A stretch of DNA of 64,000 bases from Paenibacillus cellulosilyticus (GCF_003182255.1 NZ_QGTQ01000009.1:1-64000); one strand, 5' to 3'. Positions 27,050 to 35,833 are shown, counted from the first letter of the stretch. Numbers and translations: made by a program. The notes: generated by a model from the letters alone, not told the origin.

Positions 27050-27257
27050 TTGTACAAAAAGCGAAGCTTAATTAAGCTGCTGACCACCCCCTTCCAAGTA
27101 AAAAACATAGAAAAATAACCCACTGTGGCGATACAAGAGAATCCTTAAGGTTCAGGACCAATCGCCGATGGGCTACCATTCATCGTACACCCGAATTCCA
27201 AGCGATTGAACATAGCAAATGCGCTCATTCATTGGATGCCTTGTATTACGATTCAGT

Positions 27258-27272
27258 TTGTAAGCGGTGTCA
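27258..27272. promoter_or_regulatory. cre-like site (CcpA), distal
   Basis: TTGTAAGCGGTGTCA fits all 15 positions of WTGNAANCGNWNNCW. It lies about 280 bases upstream of the pectate lyase start. The rest of 26977-27447 holds no gene; it contains the lyase promoter region and a weak hairpin near 27388-27424 beyond the acetyltransferase stop. Confidence 0.55.
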
Positions 27273-27387
27273 CAAGTTAAATTTTACCACTTCTTTTCTC
27301 TTTTCGAACATGCCTCAAAGCACTATTTTGGACATAAAAAACTAAGCCTTTGGATCGTAACCGCCCATTATTGTTGTTAAAAAGATT

Positions 27388-27424
27388 AAACCGCCCGAGG
27401 TCCTTATTGGACTTTGAGCGGTTT
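27388..27424 (-). terminator. Weak hairpin after the GNAT gene
   Basis: AAACCGC and GCGGTTT form outer arms with a GGTCC/GGACT inner pairing. It lies just beyond the acetyltransferase stop on its strand. Confidence 0.5.
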
Positions 27425-27447
27425 AGCTTAATTAGGTATATTGAAGA

Positions 27448-28347
27448 TTAAGCATGCGATAACAGAGGGGCGCACAATGCGAAGCTTAAGTTCAAATCAG
27501 TCTTCGACTTAACAAATAATAAGTCGCCTTGACCCTTAAGTTCAACATTCACATTGTCCGTAAAACGATCCGGCGTGAAGTGAAATTGAATCGTTTCCGT
27601 ATCACGGTTGCTAATATGAGAAAGCAATCTGGCTAGATCGACCTTGTACTTACTCACCACATCATACAGGTGAAGGACATTGCCTTCATTGCGATAAACG
27701 ATGATAGCCTCTTCGTCTTCCATAAGATAAATCGAATCTTGAAAGACATTTAATGCATAGAACATAAAAATTCCCTGATTGTCGCTAATGCCAAATCGAT
27801 TGGAAACAGGAGTGCGCGTTCGAAGGATTTTATTGATTCGTTGTAGATCCTCTTCGTTGGCGCAATCTATTTGTCGTAATCCGTTATTAACGATTGAGAT
27901 TGGAGCAGCTTTCATGCTGAAGTTCGCTTCAGTATAAGGAGCGAACCCGAATTTGGGATAAAACTGATGCACGCTGTCGTTCGCAAACAAATAGAACACT
28001 TCACATTCATCCTGATAAGCTTCCAGAACATGCTTCATTAATGCGCCGGACAATCCGTTCCCTCTATAGTCGGGGTGCGTCATAACGGTCCCGATCTGAA
28101 TGGCTCTTTGGTTTGTTCCATCAATGATTAAGTTCATTTTATTGATCGAAACGTTAGACACGACTTGCTGGTTTATGACAACGGAGTGGCAAATATAATT
28201 GTGATCCCAGAAACCTTTCTGAAACCAATGCTCGAAGTCGATTCCGAACACATCATTTGCTAATTGATTAAAGCTTTTCCTTAGGATCTCATCGTTCTTA
28301 TAGTCACTAATAATAGTAAATTCCGATGCATCAAATTGGATACTCAT
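27448..28347 (-). CDS. GNAT-family N-acetyltransferase
   Basis: A 299-residue protein. The acetyl-CoA site is in the first half: IGTVMTHPDYRGNGLSGALM with the Q/RxxGxG/A-type loop, then VFYLFANDSVHQFYPKFGF. The C-terminal half (about 160-299) is a second domain of unknown role, an arrangement seen in two-domain GNATs. Start at 28347 from GGAGG upstream; the codon at 28425 lies in the leader. The substrate is unknown. A terminator-like hairpin and a long inverted repeat lie in its leader, suggesting attenuation. Confidence 0.82.
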   Translation of the reverse strand: MSIQFDASEFTIISDYKNDEILRKSFNQLANDVFGIDFEHWFQKGFWDHNYICHSVVINQQVVSNVSINKMNLIIDGTNQRAIQIGTVMTHPDYRGNGLSGALMKHVLEAYQDECEVFYLFANDSVHQFYPKFGFAPYTEANFSMKAAPISIVNNGLRQIDCANEEDLQRINKILRTRTPVSNRFGISDNQGIFMFYALNVFQDSIYLMEDEEAIIVYRNEGNVLHLYDVVSKYKVDLARLLSHISNRDTETIQFHFTPDRFTDNVNVELKGQGDLLFVKSKTDLNLSFALCAPLLSHA

Positions 28348-28656
28348 TTCAATTCCTCCTAAAGTGGAAGGAAACAAAATACCGAGGTTATTGGAGAAAA
28401 TGAGCACAAAAAATGCAGCAACCATAAAGGTAACTGCATGGATGGCTAATAACGCTCCATACCTTGCATCCTTGTAATGGATAAATGAACAAACTACTCC
28501 CTTGGTTAAAAAACAGCCAAAAGAAAAGTTGTCTCATAATAGGCATCCATTACAAAGTTGTTGGCATAGAGTTGAATCCCCTTTCATTACTCTCCTGAAG
28601 GAAGAGTAACAAATGACCAATAATCTAGTCAAGGATGATTTGACCCTAGGTTGATA
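28348..28656 (-). promoter_or_regulatory. Structured leader of the GNAT gene, candidate attenuator
   Basis: On the minus strand a hairpin (ATGCAG..ACC, TTTAT loop, GGT..CTGCAT; 28413-28439) is followed directly by a T6 tract, an intrinsic terminator 61 bases before the GNAT start. Upstream of it, perfect 11-base arms (28472-28482 and 28545-28555, TTGTAATGGAT and complement) could form an alternative fold. No standard T-box core (GGTGGNACCGCG) is clear. No gene is seen in the stretch. Confidence 0.5.
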
Positions 28657-29841
28657 CTACCTTCGAAATCGCCTGAAGAAGATTCGCAAATCTTGAACCA
28701 TCAGATTCGGAACCTCCATAGCTGCAAAATGACCCCCTTGCTCAAATTCAGTCCAGTGAACAACGGCGTGTTCGCGCTCCGCAAGTGAACGCACAGGCAA
28801 TGCTAGCTCGTAAGGAAGCACCGCCACGCCCATTGGGACAGGACACGAGCGCAAAACATCTTTCGATTTGAAATTCTCGTAGTACAGACGGGCGGACGAT
28901 CCCGCGGTTCCCGTTAACCAATACAGCATGACATTGGTTAGCATTCGATCGTCATCCACCCGACATGCCGGATCAGTCCATTCCCACAATTTCTCGACGA
29001 TCCATGCCAGTTGCCCGACCGGAGAGTCGGTGAGCGCATAGGACAACGTTTGCGGCCTTGTCGCCTGCAGTCTCATATACCCTGCGGGAGCGGACCGGTG
29101 CTGTTGAGACCTCTCAAGCCTGTCTCGCTCCTCCTGTGACAATGCGTTCAGATCGAAATCGTCGGCTGGAATGGTATGAAGGAAGTTCAAATGCACGCCG
29201 CACATATGCTCGTGATCCACTTCAGCCAATGCCCTGGAGATGAAGGCTCCCCAATCGCCGCCTTGGGCACCATATCTTGTATAACCCAACCGTCTCATCA
29301 GCTCCGCCCATGCCCGGGCGACCCTGTTCACGTTCCATCCGGACTCCTGGGTAGGACCCGAAAATCCGAAACCGGGAATCGACGGAATGACCAAATGAAA
29401 GGCATCGGCCGGATCTCCTCCATGAGACCTCGGGTCAACAAGTGGTCCAATCACATCGAGGAACTCGACGATCGAGCCCGGCCAGCCGTGAGTGAGAATA
29501 AGCGGCAGCGCATCCCGCTCCGGTGAGCGGATGTGCATAAAATGAATGTTCGCCCCATCGATCGTCATCGTATATTGCGGAAAGCTGTTTAACCAAGCTT
29601 CATGCTTTCTCCAATCGTACGAAATGCGCCAATAATCTGCCAGTTTCTTGAGATAGTCGAGCGGCACACCGTAATTCCATCCTTCTTCTTTCAATTCATC
29701 CGGCCAACGGGTTCGGAGAAGCCGACCCCGAAGGTCGTCTAGCTCATCCTGCGGAATCTCGATAGAAAACGGTCTTATTCCCTCATTGTATAACCTTTGG
29801 TCATTGTCCCTATTTATAAAATTCCATAAGATCATCTCCAT
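28657..29841 (-). CDS. Epoxide hydrolase (EHN-domain alpha/beta hydrolase)
   Basis: About 394 residues. The N-terminal EHN domain ([28 protein letters not shown]) precedes an alpha/beta-hydrolase domain with oxyanion motif HGWPGS (118-123), nucleophile Asp196 in [12 protein letters not shown] and catalytic His371 in [10 protein letters not shown]. It opens epoxides to diols. The start is uncertain: 29841 (GAAGGGAAT upstream) leaves 114 bases to the divergent LysR gene, enough for promoters; the longer frame to 29919 would leave only 36. LysR control is likely. Confidence 0.87.
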   Translation of the reverse strand: MEMILWNFINRDNDQRLYNEGIRPFSIEIPQDELDDLRGRLLRTRWPDELKEEGWNYGVPLDYLKKLADYWRISYDWRKHEAWLNSFPQYTMTIDGANIHFMHIRSPERDALPLILTHGWPGSIVEFLDVIGPLVDPRSHGGDPADAFHLVIPSIPGFGFSGPTQESGWNVNRVARAWAELMRRLGYTRYGAQGGDWGAFISRALAEVDHEHMCGVHLNFLHTIPADDFDLNALSQEERDRLERSQQHRSAPAGYMRLQATRPQTLSYALTDSPVGQLAWIVEKLWEWTDPACRVDDDRMLTNVMLYWLTGTAGSSARLYYENFKSKDVLRSCPVPMGVAVLPYELALPVRSLAEREHAVVHWTEFEQGGHFAAMEVPNLMVQDLRIFFRRFRR

Positions 29842-29955
29842 ATTCCCTTCGTTAGCCCTTATTTTACAAGCGATCGTGCATAAAGGATAATATAGGAAGA
29901 TCACTTTTTCTTCCTCCATTCATTACATTAGTTATATGGAAAAGAGGCGCATCCA

Positions 29956-30843
29956 TTGGAGCTTCTGCAATTGAAATATTTTCGCACGGTTGCCCGGCTG
30001 GAGCATATGACAAGGGCGGCTGAGCAGCTTCATATCGCCCAACCTGCTCTCAGCAGGACGATCTCCAGACTGGAAGAGGATTTGGGCGTTCCGCTGTTTG
30101 ATCGCGTAAACAGGCAAATCCGTCTTAACGCATTTGGCAAAGCCTTTTTATCCAAAGTGGAATCGGCATTATCCTTACTGGAAGAAGGAACGAAGGAAGT
30201 GATGGAACTGGCAGGGCTGGAACGGGGAACGATCAGCATCGCTACGAACACATTAAACTGTCTCTCGCCTGCTGTAGCGGCATTTCGCGAGAGGTTTCCG
30301 GATGTCAGTTTCCGCATCAATCAGATTGCACCTGCCGAGACGTACAGCATGGGTGAGCTTTTGGAGCAGGGTCATACAGATCTCGGTTTTGGACCCGTTT
30401 CTTTGCGGAGTTCGTGCCTTCGTGAGTTATCCGTGCTGCAGTCAGAGGTCTTCTTAGCCGTGCCATGCGGGCATCGGTTGGAGAAGCAGAACAGCATTAC
30501 TTTGGGGCAGGCAGCAGACGCTCCGTTCATCGAATACAAGATCGGACATCCCTTCCGCCAGGTTAATGACGAAATCAGTCGCAGAGCGGGGATCAAACGT
30601 AACATTATTTGCGAGGTCGATGAACCCGCCGCTTTGCACAGCCTGGTACAGACAGGTCTAGGGGTTGCATTCGTACCAAAATGCAAATGGAATGAAGTAT
30701 CGCAATATTCCTTGCTTCCAATCAAAGACTCGGATAACAAACATACCTTCTTCCTATCATGGAATGAAACACGATATCTATCTGAGGCTGCGCGCGAATT
30801 TCAGCATTTCCTTATCGAGTATTATGCGGATGAGCAGAAGTGA
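29956..30843 (+). CDS. LysR-family transcriptional regulator
   Basis: A 295-residue regulator with the N-terminal LysR helix-turn-helix (MELLQLKYFRTVARLEHMTR, AAEQLHIAQPALSRTISRLE) and a periplasmic-binding-like effector domain (about 90-290). The TTG start has AGAGG 8 bases upstream. CynR/CbbR-like N terminus; the inducer is unknown. It is divergent from the epoxide hydrolase gene, the usual arrangement for a LysR activator and its target. Confidence 0.92.
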   Translation: MELLQLKYFRTVARLEHMTRAAEQLHIAQPALSRTISRLEEDLGVPLFDRVNRQIRLNAFGKAFLSKVESALSLLEEGTKEVMELAGLERGTISIATNTLNCLSPAVAAFRERFPDVSFRINQIAPAETYSMGELLEQGHTDLGFGPVSLRSSCLRELSVLQSEVFLAVPCGHRLEKQNSITLGQAADAPFIEYKIGHPFRQVNDEISRRAGIKRNIICEVDEPAALHSLVQTGLGVAFVPKCKWNEVSQYSLLPIKDSDNKHTFFLSWNETRYLSEAAREFQHFLIEYYADEQK

Positions 30844-30941
30844 GTCAACAAACGATATCGACCCTTCTAATAAGGCCGCCGCATTTCCATGCGGCGACCT
30901 CAGACAACAAGAAGGATGGTATCTTGCGGCCATGTTGGCGA

Positions 30942-31697
30942 TTAGATGTTCTGACCGCCCGAAACCTCGATTCTCTGCGCATTGACCCAACGATTGTCGG
31001 AACCGAGCAAGCTGGCGACTGCGGGACCAATGTCGTCGGGTACGCCGACACGACCAAGGGCAACCATCGCGGCGAATGCGTCGTTGTAAGCAGGCGTGTC
31101 GCGTACAGCGCCGCCTAGAAAATCGGTTTCGATTGCACCAGGCGCAATGGTATTAACGGTAATCCCCCTGTGACCAAGTTCTCTAGCCATATAGATCGTT
31201 AGAATCTCGACAGCCCCCTTTGCCGCAGAGTAAGCGGAGAAGCCAGGGTAAGAGACACGAGTAAGACCCGATGAGAAGTTCACGATACGACCACCATCCG
31301 CAAGCAGAGGCAGAAGGGCCTGCGTCAAGAAAAATACGCCCTTAACATGCACATTAAACAGGCCATCGAACTGAGCTTCTGTCGTTTCGGTAAAGTCGAT
31401 CATTTCTCCATGGCCGGCATTGTTCACCAGATGATTGAAAGTTGTGCTATTCCAAGTTGACTGCAGGGTCGAACGAACGGTCTCGACAAAAGCAGCAAAG
31501 CTGGACCTCTTTCCAACATCGAGCTGCAGAGCGACTGCTTTACGCCCCAGCGCTTCGATTTCAGCAACGACCGCGTTTGCTTCTTCTGCTTGACTGCGAT
31601 AGGTCAGGATGACATCGCCGCCATGACGCGCAATGCTGATGGCCGTGTTGCGACCAAGTCCACGGCTTCCGCCAGTGACGATTGAGATATTTGCCAT
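30942..31697 (-). CDS. Short-chain dehydrogenase/reductase (FabG-like)
   Basis: A 251-residue classical SDR: TGGSRGLG at 8-15, a DV pair near 60, NNAG in HLVNNAGHG, catalytic Ser in VNFSSGLTRVSYPG, YSAAKGAVE for Tyr and Lys, and an IAPGAIETDF loop. The C terminus (RIEVSGGQNI) is typical. Substrate unknown. It is divergent from a MerR gene and has a 19-base-spacer promoter, so it is probably induced by that regulator. It converges on the LysR gene. Confidence 0.9.
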   Translation of the reverse strand: MANISIVTGGSRGLGRNTAISIARHGGDVILTYRSQAEEANAVVAEIEALGRKAVALQLDVGKRSSFAAFVETVRSTLQSTWNSTTFNHLVNNAGHGEMIDFTETTEAQFDGLFNVHVKGVFFLTQALLPLLADGGRIVNFSSGLTRVSYPGFSAYSAAKGAVEILTIYMARELGHRGITVNTIAPGAIETDFLGGAVRDTPAYNDAFAAMVALGRVGVPDDIGPAVASLLGSDNRWVNAQRIEVSGGQNI

Positions 31698-31740
31698 TGT
31701 AACTTCATCCCTTCAGCTATGATTTTGAACTAACAATGCA

Positions 31741-31771
31741 ATCATAGAAGATGAAGTTCACTTGAAGTCAA
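31741..31771 (-). promoter_or_regulatory. MerR-type promoter of the SDR gene
   Basis: On the minus strand -35 TTGACT (31766-31771), a 19-base spacer and -10 TATGAT (31741-31746). The spacer and -35 contain overlapping short dyads (CTTGA-AG-TCAAG on the plus strand; TTCA-CT-TGAA). The same TTGACTT opening and spacing occur at the other MerR-SDR pair near 4.4 kb. Confidence 0.65.
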
Positions 31772-31930
31772 GGCTATTTTATTTATAATAATAAGCACAT
31801 AATCGAACTAAAAAGCGTTGATTCATTCCTAATCCTCTACTTTTTAGAGCATAAAATCGATAAAAACGATTCATGTCATCCCATATTCACTTAAAGCATA
31901 CTTTAATAGAAAGCGGTGAAATTTATATTG

Positions 31931-32314
31931 ATGATGACTATTAAAGAAGTTACTGAAATGACAGGAATATCGGCGCCCACCCTTCGCTATTACGAGAAGG
32001 AGGGGCTTCTTCCCTATGTGAAAAGGAATGAAAACAGAAAGCGGCTATATGACGAAGAAGATTTAAGCTGGATATCCTTTGTTACCGCGCTTCGAGCCAC
32101 AGGAATGCCGATTGCTCAAATTCAGAAGTATGTGTCCTTGTTTAAAGAAGGGGACTCGACGATTGCGGAACGAAAAACGATGATGCTTCACCATAAAAAA
32201 GATATTGAGAAGAGCATAAAGGAACTATATTTTAACTTGGACAAAATAAATTATAAACTTGCACTCTATGATGTTCTAGAATCTCAGATTGAACGAACGA
32301 CCATAAAAATTTAA
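31931..32314 (+). CDS. MerR-family transcriptional regulator
   Basis: About 127 residues. The winged helix-turn-helix reads TIKEVTEMTGISAPTLRYYE and KEGLLPYVKRNENRKRLYDE; a coiled coil follows (GDSTIAERKTMMLHHKKDIE). The small C-terminal part resembles aldehyde- or electrophile-responsive MerR proteins of the AdhR/NmlR type, which act on nearby dehydrogenase genes; no obvious sensor Cys is present. The start is one of two adjacent ATGs (31931, 31934); the longer GTG start is less likely. It is divergent from the SDR gene at 31697. Confidence 0.87.
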   Translation: MMTIKEVTEMTGISAPTLRYYEKEGLLPYVKRNENRKRLYDEEDLSWISFVTALRATGMPIAQIQKYVSLFKEGDSTIAERKTMMLHHKKDIEKSIKELYFNLDKINYKLALYDVLESQIERTTIKI

Positions 32315-32342
32315 CTCCTCGAACCCGGGTTCGCCAGCAGAA

Positions 32343-33221
32343 TCAACGCTGTCTGTGAGAAATCGATTCTTTCAGCACGTCTCTAATACTCACCGGAGGT
32401 CGACCGATCAAATGAGCTAGAGTGGAATCGACTTGTGCAAAATCGCCACGGCGGCTCGCTAGAAACATTCCCAACCGCATATTTATACTCGCTTCCGATA
32501 CCCCTTGGGACATCAGACGTTCCCGAAACTCTTCGTCCGATACAATGATTCGACGGATGGTCCTCCCCAAGAGCTCGGAAGCGATTGCCGCAATCCCTTC
32601 CATGTCAACGCCTTCGGATCCCGTAAGATTGGGGGCAACGCCATCATATCTCTGCTCGCTTATGATCACAGCCGCAGCTTCGACCAAGTCCGCGTGCGTT
32701 GTCCAGGCAACCGGACCGTCCTCGGGAGCGATCAATTCCCCTGTTGTCATGGCTCCGCCGATCAACATGAGCGCCGCTGCTGCGTAATAGCCATTGCGGA
32801 GCGACGTGTAAGGCATACCTGATGCTTTCAACAGTTCTTCGGTAGCCGCGTGATGAACCATGGGAGCGAAGTGCGATGTCGGGGATGCACCTATGTGACT
32901 TGTGTACAACAACCTGCCAGCCCCTGCTTTCTTGGCCGCGTCGATCGCTGCTTGATGCTGCCGAATGCCGTGCGGGATACCAGCCTCGCCCATGATGCCG
33001 GTCGAAACGATGAGAACTTGCGACGCCCCCTCAAAGGCGTGATGCAGACTCTCGGCTTCGTCGAAATCGCCCCGACGAACTCGTACGCCTCTTTCTTGAA
33101 GCGCTTGTGCCTGATTCGGATCGCGGACGCTGACACCGATCTGCTCGGCTGGTACACGCTTGAGCAATTGCTCAACCACGGCCCGGCCTAATTTCCCGTT
33201 GGCTCCGGTTACGATAATCAT
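32343..33221 (-). CDS. NmrA-like NAD(P)-binding oxidoreductase (QorB/YtfG type), copy A
   Basis: A 292-residue atypical SDR with the cofactor motif VTGANGKLG at 4-12, LLKRVPAEQIGVSVR, YTSHIGA, YTSLRNGYYA and a WTTHADLVEA segment, the pattern of NAD(P)H:quinone oxidoreductase 2-like proteins. AAAGGGTG sits 8 bases before the ATG. Over its whole length it is clearly similar to the gene at 34936-35793, with most positions identical by eye. It lies just downstream of the aldo/keto reductase gene on the same strand and may share its transcript. Confidence 0.87.
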   Translation of the reverse strand: MIIVTGANGKLGRAVVEQLLKRVPAEQIGVSVRDPNQAQALQERGVRVRRGDFDEAESLHHAFEGASQVLIVSTGIMGEAGIPHGIRQHQAAIDAAKKAGAGRLLYTSHIGASPTSHFAPMVHHAATEELLKASGMPYTSLRNGYYAAAALMLIGGAMTTGELIAPEDGPVAWTTHADLVEAAAVIISEQRYDGVAPNLTGSEGVDMEGIAAIASELLGRTIRRIIVSDEEFRERLMSQGVSEASINMRLGMFLASRRGDFAQVDSTLAHLIGRPPVSIRDVLKESISHRQR

Positions 33222-33267
33222 GACAATAACACCCTTTCGTTTCGTATGATGGCGTGACCTATACGCG

Positions 33268-34248
33268 TTATCCCCGAACAGTCTTACCGTTTCTGAATTG
33301 CATGTTGGGAAAAGAAGCGCCTGCGATCTCATGTTCCGGTATCGCCTCTTCGATCTCCCTGACATCATCTTCATTCAGATGAATATCAAGCGACCGCACA
33401 GCTTCTTGAAGATGAGTCGGCGATACGGTGCCGATGAGCGGAATGATGTCCTCGCCTTTGGATAATAGCCAGGCAAACGCCAGTTGGGATAACGTCATTT
33501 GTTTCCTTGCGGCAATCGCACCCAGTTTCTTGGCCAGCGAAACATTCTTCTCTATATTTCCTTCAAAAAATAGCGGGATGTAACCGCCTTTATTTGCTTG
33601 GATCCGGTCCTCTGTCCAGCTGCCGGCAAGAAGTCCATGAGCCACCGCCCCAAAAGCAACAACGTCGATACCCAATTCCCTTGCAGTCGGCAAAATCTCC
33701 TTCTCAATGCTTCGGTTGAATAGCGAATATTCGAATTCGGCTAAGCTGATCGGATGCGTGGCATGCGCTCTTCTCAACGTCTCCGCATCGACCTGACTGA
33801 TTCCGATCTGCTTGACGTAACCGGCCTGAACCAATTCGGAGATGGCGCCGATCGTTTCTTCAACTGGGATGCCCAGATCGATTCTTGCAGGCTGATAAAG
33901 ATCAATATAGTCAAGATTGAGCCGCTTGAGCGAATGAGCAAGATAGTTCTTCACATGATGGGGGGAGACATCCAGTCCGTACAAAGAGCCGTCTAGCGTA
34001 TTTAAAGCGCCGAACTTCAACGATATATAATATTCATCCCTTTTGTACCCCTTCAACGCTTCCGCGATGGTCATCTCGCTTCGACCTGCACCGTAGAAAT
34101 CCGCCGTGTTGAGATGATTAATTCCACTCTCGAAAGCGGCATGAATGGCGGCAATGCCCGCGTCTTTGACAGCCACATTGACATTAGACATATGACCGCA
34201 GCCAAGTCCGATTCTGGAAAGCTCCAGTCTGTTTTGTTGATTATTCAT
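33268..34248 (-). CDS. Aldo/keto reductase
   Basis: A 326-residue NADPH-dependent reductase with the (beta/alpha)8 fold: NTADFYGAGRSE carries the catalytic Asp and Tyr, YISLKFG the Lys; the catalytic His position reads YIDLYQPARID, where many family members have H before the acidic loop, so that residue appears replaced (Q). The C terminus has IPLIGTVSP for the phosphate of NADPH. It follows the MarR gene on the same strand, and a MarR-type palindrome lies just before its start. Confidence 0.88.
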   Translation of the reverse strand: MNNQQNRLELSRIGLGCGHMSNVNVAVKDAGIAAIHAAFESGINHLNTADFYGAGRSEMTIAEALKGYKRDEYYISLKFGALNTLDGSLYGLDVSPHHVKNYLAHSLKRLNLDYIDLYQPARIDLGIPVEETIGAISELVQAGYVKQIGISQVDAETLRRAHATHPISLAEFEYSLFNRSIEKEILPTARELGIDVVAFGAVAHGLLAGSWTEDRIQANKGGYIPLFFEGNIEKNVSLAKKLGAIAARKQMTLSQLAFAWLLSKGEDIIPLIGTVSPTHLQEAVRSLDIHLNEDDVREIEEAIPEHEIAGASFPNMQFRNGKTVRG

Positions 34249-34283
34249 CCTAACAACCTCCCGATTATCATTTCAAGAAAATG

Positions 34284-34297
34284 TGTAGCCGTCTACC
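34284..34297. promoter_or_regulatory. MarR-type operator before the aldo/keto reductase
   Basis: TGTAGCCGTCTACC: half-sites TGTAG and CTAC with 4 central bases, matching the site before the marR gene (34812). Confidence 0.6.
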
Positions 34298-34337
34298 TAT
34301 TTGGTTAAAAAAATAACACAATCCTCTGGCTAGTTCT

Positions 34338-34793
34338 TTACTTCAACAGCTGTTTCTCAACGTTTTCAAAAGCACGGGTCAGCAGAGATGCAAACATCGC
34401 TTTCTCGGCATCCGACATCCCTTGCGTGATCAACTCTTCCGATTCGGTGAAGGCATCACTCCTCCCGCTAAAGAATTGTTTGGCTTTGGCCGTGACATCA
34501 ATACGGAGGTTGCGCCCGTCGGCATGGTTGCTGCTGCGTGTAATGAATCCGGATTTCTCTAGACCGTTCAGTAAGTTGGTCACAGACGGACCGCTTAAAG
34601 CCATTGTTTGTTCAAGAAACTTGCGGTTAATCTCAATATTCTCCTCAATGGATTGATGAATATGCGACAGCAGAATCGCCTGTGAGCTATTCAAGCCATG
34701 CTCCTTCAGAAGCTGGTCGATGATTTCCTTCACTCTTTGCGCGATGACTTTAATGTATAGGCTATAGGGGTACTTGTCGAAAACACTTGGCAT
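34338..34793 (-). CDS. MarR-family transcriptional regulator
   Basis: A 151-residue winged-helix repressor. The DNA-binding core reads LEQTMALSGPSVTNLLNGLE and KSGFITRSSNHADGRNLRID (wing with ADGRNLRI). No cysteine is present in the N-terminal region, so OhrR-type peroxide sensing is unlikely; phenolic or quinone ligands are possible. A palindrome lies in its own promoter and another before the aldo/keto reductase, so it probably represses both. Confidence 0.9.
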   Translation of the reverse strand: MPSVFDKYPYSLYIKVIAQRVKEIIDQLLKEHGLNSSQAILLSHIHQSIEENIEINRKFLEQTMALSGPSVTNLLNGLEKSGFITRSSNHADGRNLRIDVTAKAKQFFSGRSDAFTESEELITQGMSDAEKAMFASLLTRAFENVEKQLLK

Positions 34794-34811
34794 AGGTATC
34801 TCCTTGAATTA

Positions 34812-34825
34812 TGTAGATGACTACA
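34812..34825. promoter_or_regulatory. MarR-type operator in the marR promoter
   Basis: Perfect palindrome TGTAG-ATGA-CTACA, 19 bases upstream of the marR start, next to TATAGATT. Confidence 0.65.
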
Positions 34826-34935
34826 CTATAGATTCAGTTTTTCGTTTTGTCAATGATTGGTTTCAGTGTTGGAACGGGGCTCTCCGGCCCCCTCCAACAT
34901 CTCTATTTTTACTTGCGGCAAGGTTCTCCACCTGT

Positions 34936-35793
34936 CTATACTGGCAAAGACTCTTGTAAGAAGTCTCTTAGCTTCATCGGCGGTCGGCCGATCAAATCAG
35001 CTAAAGCGTTGCTCGTTTGCTCGAAATCCCCATTGCGGCTGGCACGGAATAAACCCAGGGTTATCGCAATGCGAGGCTCCGGAAACCCCTGAGCGACTAA
35101 ATATTCCCGATACGCTTCGTCCGATACGACTTTGGGGTGAATAGGCCGTCCGACGATATCCGATAACATCGCCGCAACCCCCTTCATATCAGTCGCTTCA
35201 GCGGCCGTTAGGTTCGGGGACGGGCCGTCCCATCCCTGCCCGGTTAGAAGGGCTGCCGTGGCTTCCGCCAAGTCCGCGTGGGTTGTCCAGGCAATCGGAC
35301 CGTCCTCGGGAACAATCCATTCGCCCGTTGTGATCGCTTCGCCTATTAATCCAACCAACGAGGAGGCGTAAAAACCGTTGCGAAGCGACGTATACGGTAT
35401 ACCCGATTCCTTCAGCAATGTTTCTGTCGCCGCATGATGAATCATTGGCGGAAAATACGACGTCGAAGAAGAACCCATATGGCTGGTGTACAGCACCCGG
35501 TCGGCGCCAGACTTTTTGGCTGCGTGGATTGCCGTTTCATGCTGGCGAATACCCGCCTCTCCCAAAATACCGGACGAAACAAGAAGAACCTGCGACGCCC
35601 CTTCAAAAGCATCAAGCAAGCTCCCCGCATCACTGAAATCACCATGACGCACACGGACCCCGCGATCCTTTAAATCCTGTGCCTTGCTCACTTCCCGGAC
35701 GCTGACCCCAATCTGTTCGGCGGGGATACGTTTCAGCAATTGCTCTATCACACCTCTGCCCAATTTTCCATTTGCTCCAGTAACGATAATCAT
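34936..35793 (-). CDS. NmrA-like NAD(P)-binding oxidoreductase (QorB/YtfG type), copy B
   Basis: A 285-residue paralogue of the gene at 32343-33221: VTGANGKLGRGVIEQLLKRI, GDFSDAGSLLDAFEGASQVL, YTSHMGSSSTS, WTTHADLAEAT. GGAGG lies 4 bases before the ATG at 35793. Likely a two-electron quinone or carbonyl reductase. It is divergent from a TetR gene, and a 22-base inverted repeat lies between the two, so TetR control is likely. Confidence 0.88.
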   Translation of the reverse strand: MIIVTGANGKLGRGVIEQLLKRIPAEQIGVSVREVSKAQDLKDRGVRVRHGDFSDAGSLLDAFEGASQVLLVSSGILGEAGIRQHETAIHAAKKSGADRVLYTSHMGSSSTSYFPPMIHHAATETLLKESGIPYTSLRNGFYASSLVGLIGEAITTGEWIVPEDGPIAWTTHADLAEATAALLTGQGWDGPSPNLTAAEATDMKGVAAMLSDIVGRPIHPKVVSDEAYREYLVAQGFPEPRIAITLGLFRASRNGDFEQTSNALADLIGRPPMKLRDFLQESLPV

Positions 35794-35833
35794 ATTGCCT
35801 CCATCCTTTCCCTCTATATGAGATTTGCTTGCA

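Noticed and set aside
28348-28656. Classic T-box riboswitch before the GNAT gene
   Set aside because: The conserved T-box core (GGTGGNACCGCG) was not found and the downstream gene is not an amino-acid or tRNA-synthetase gene.
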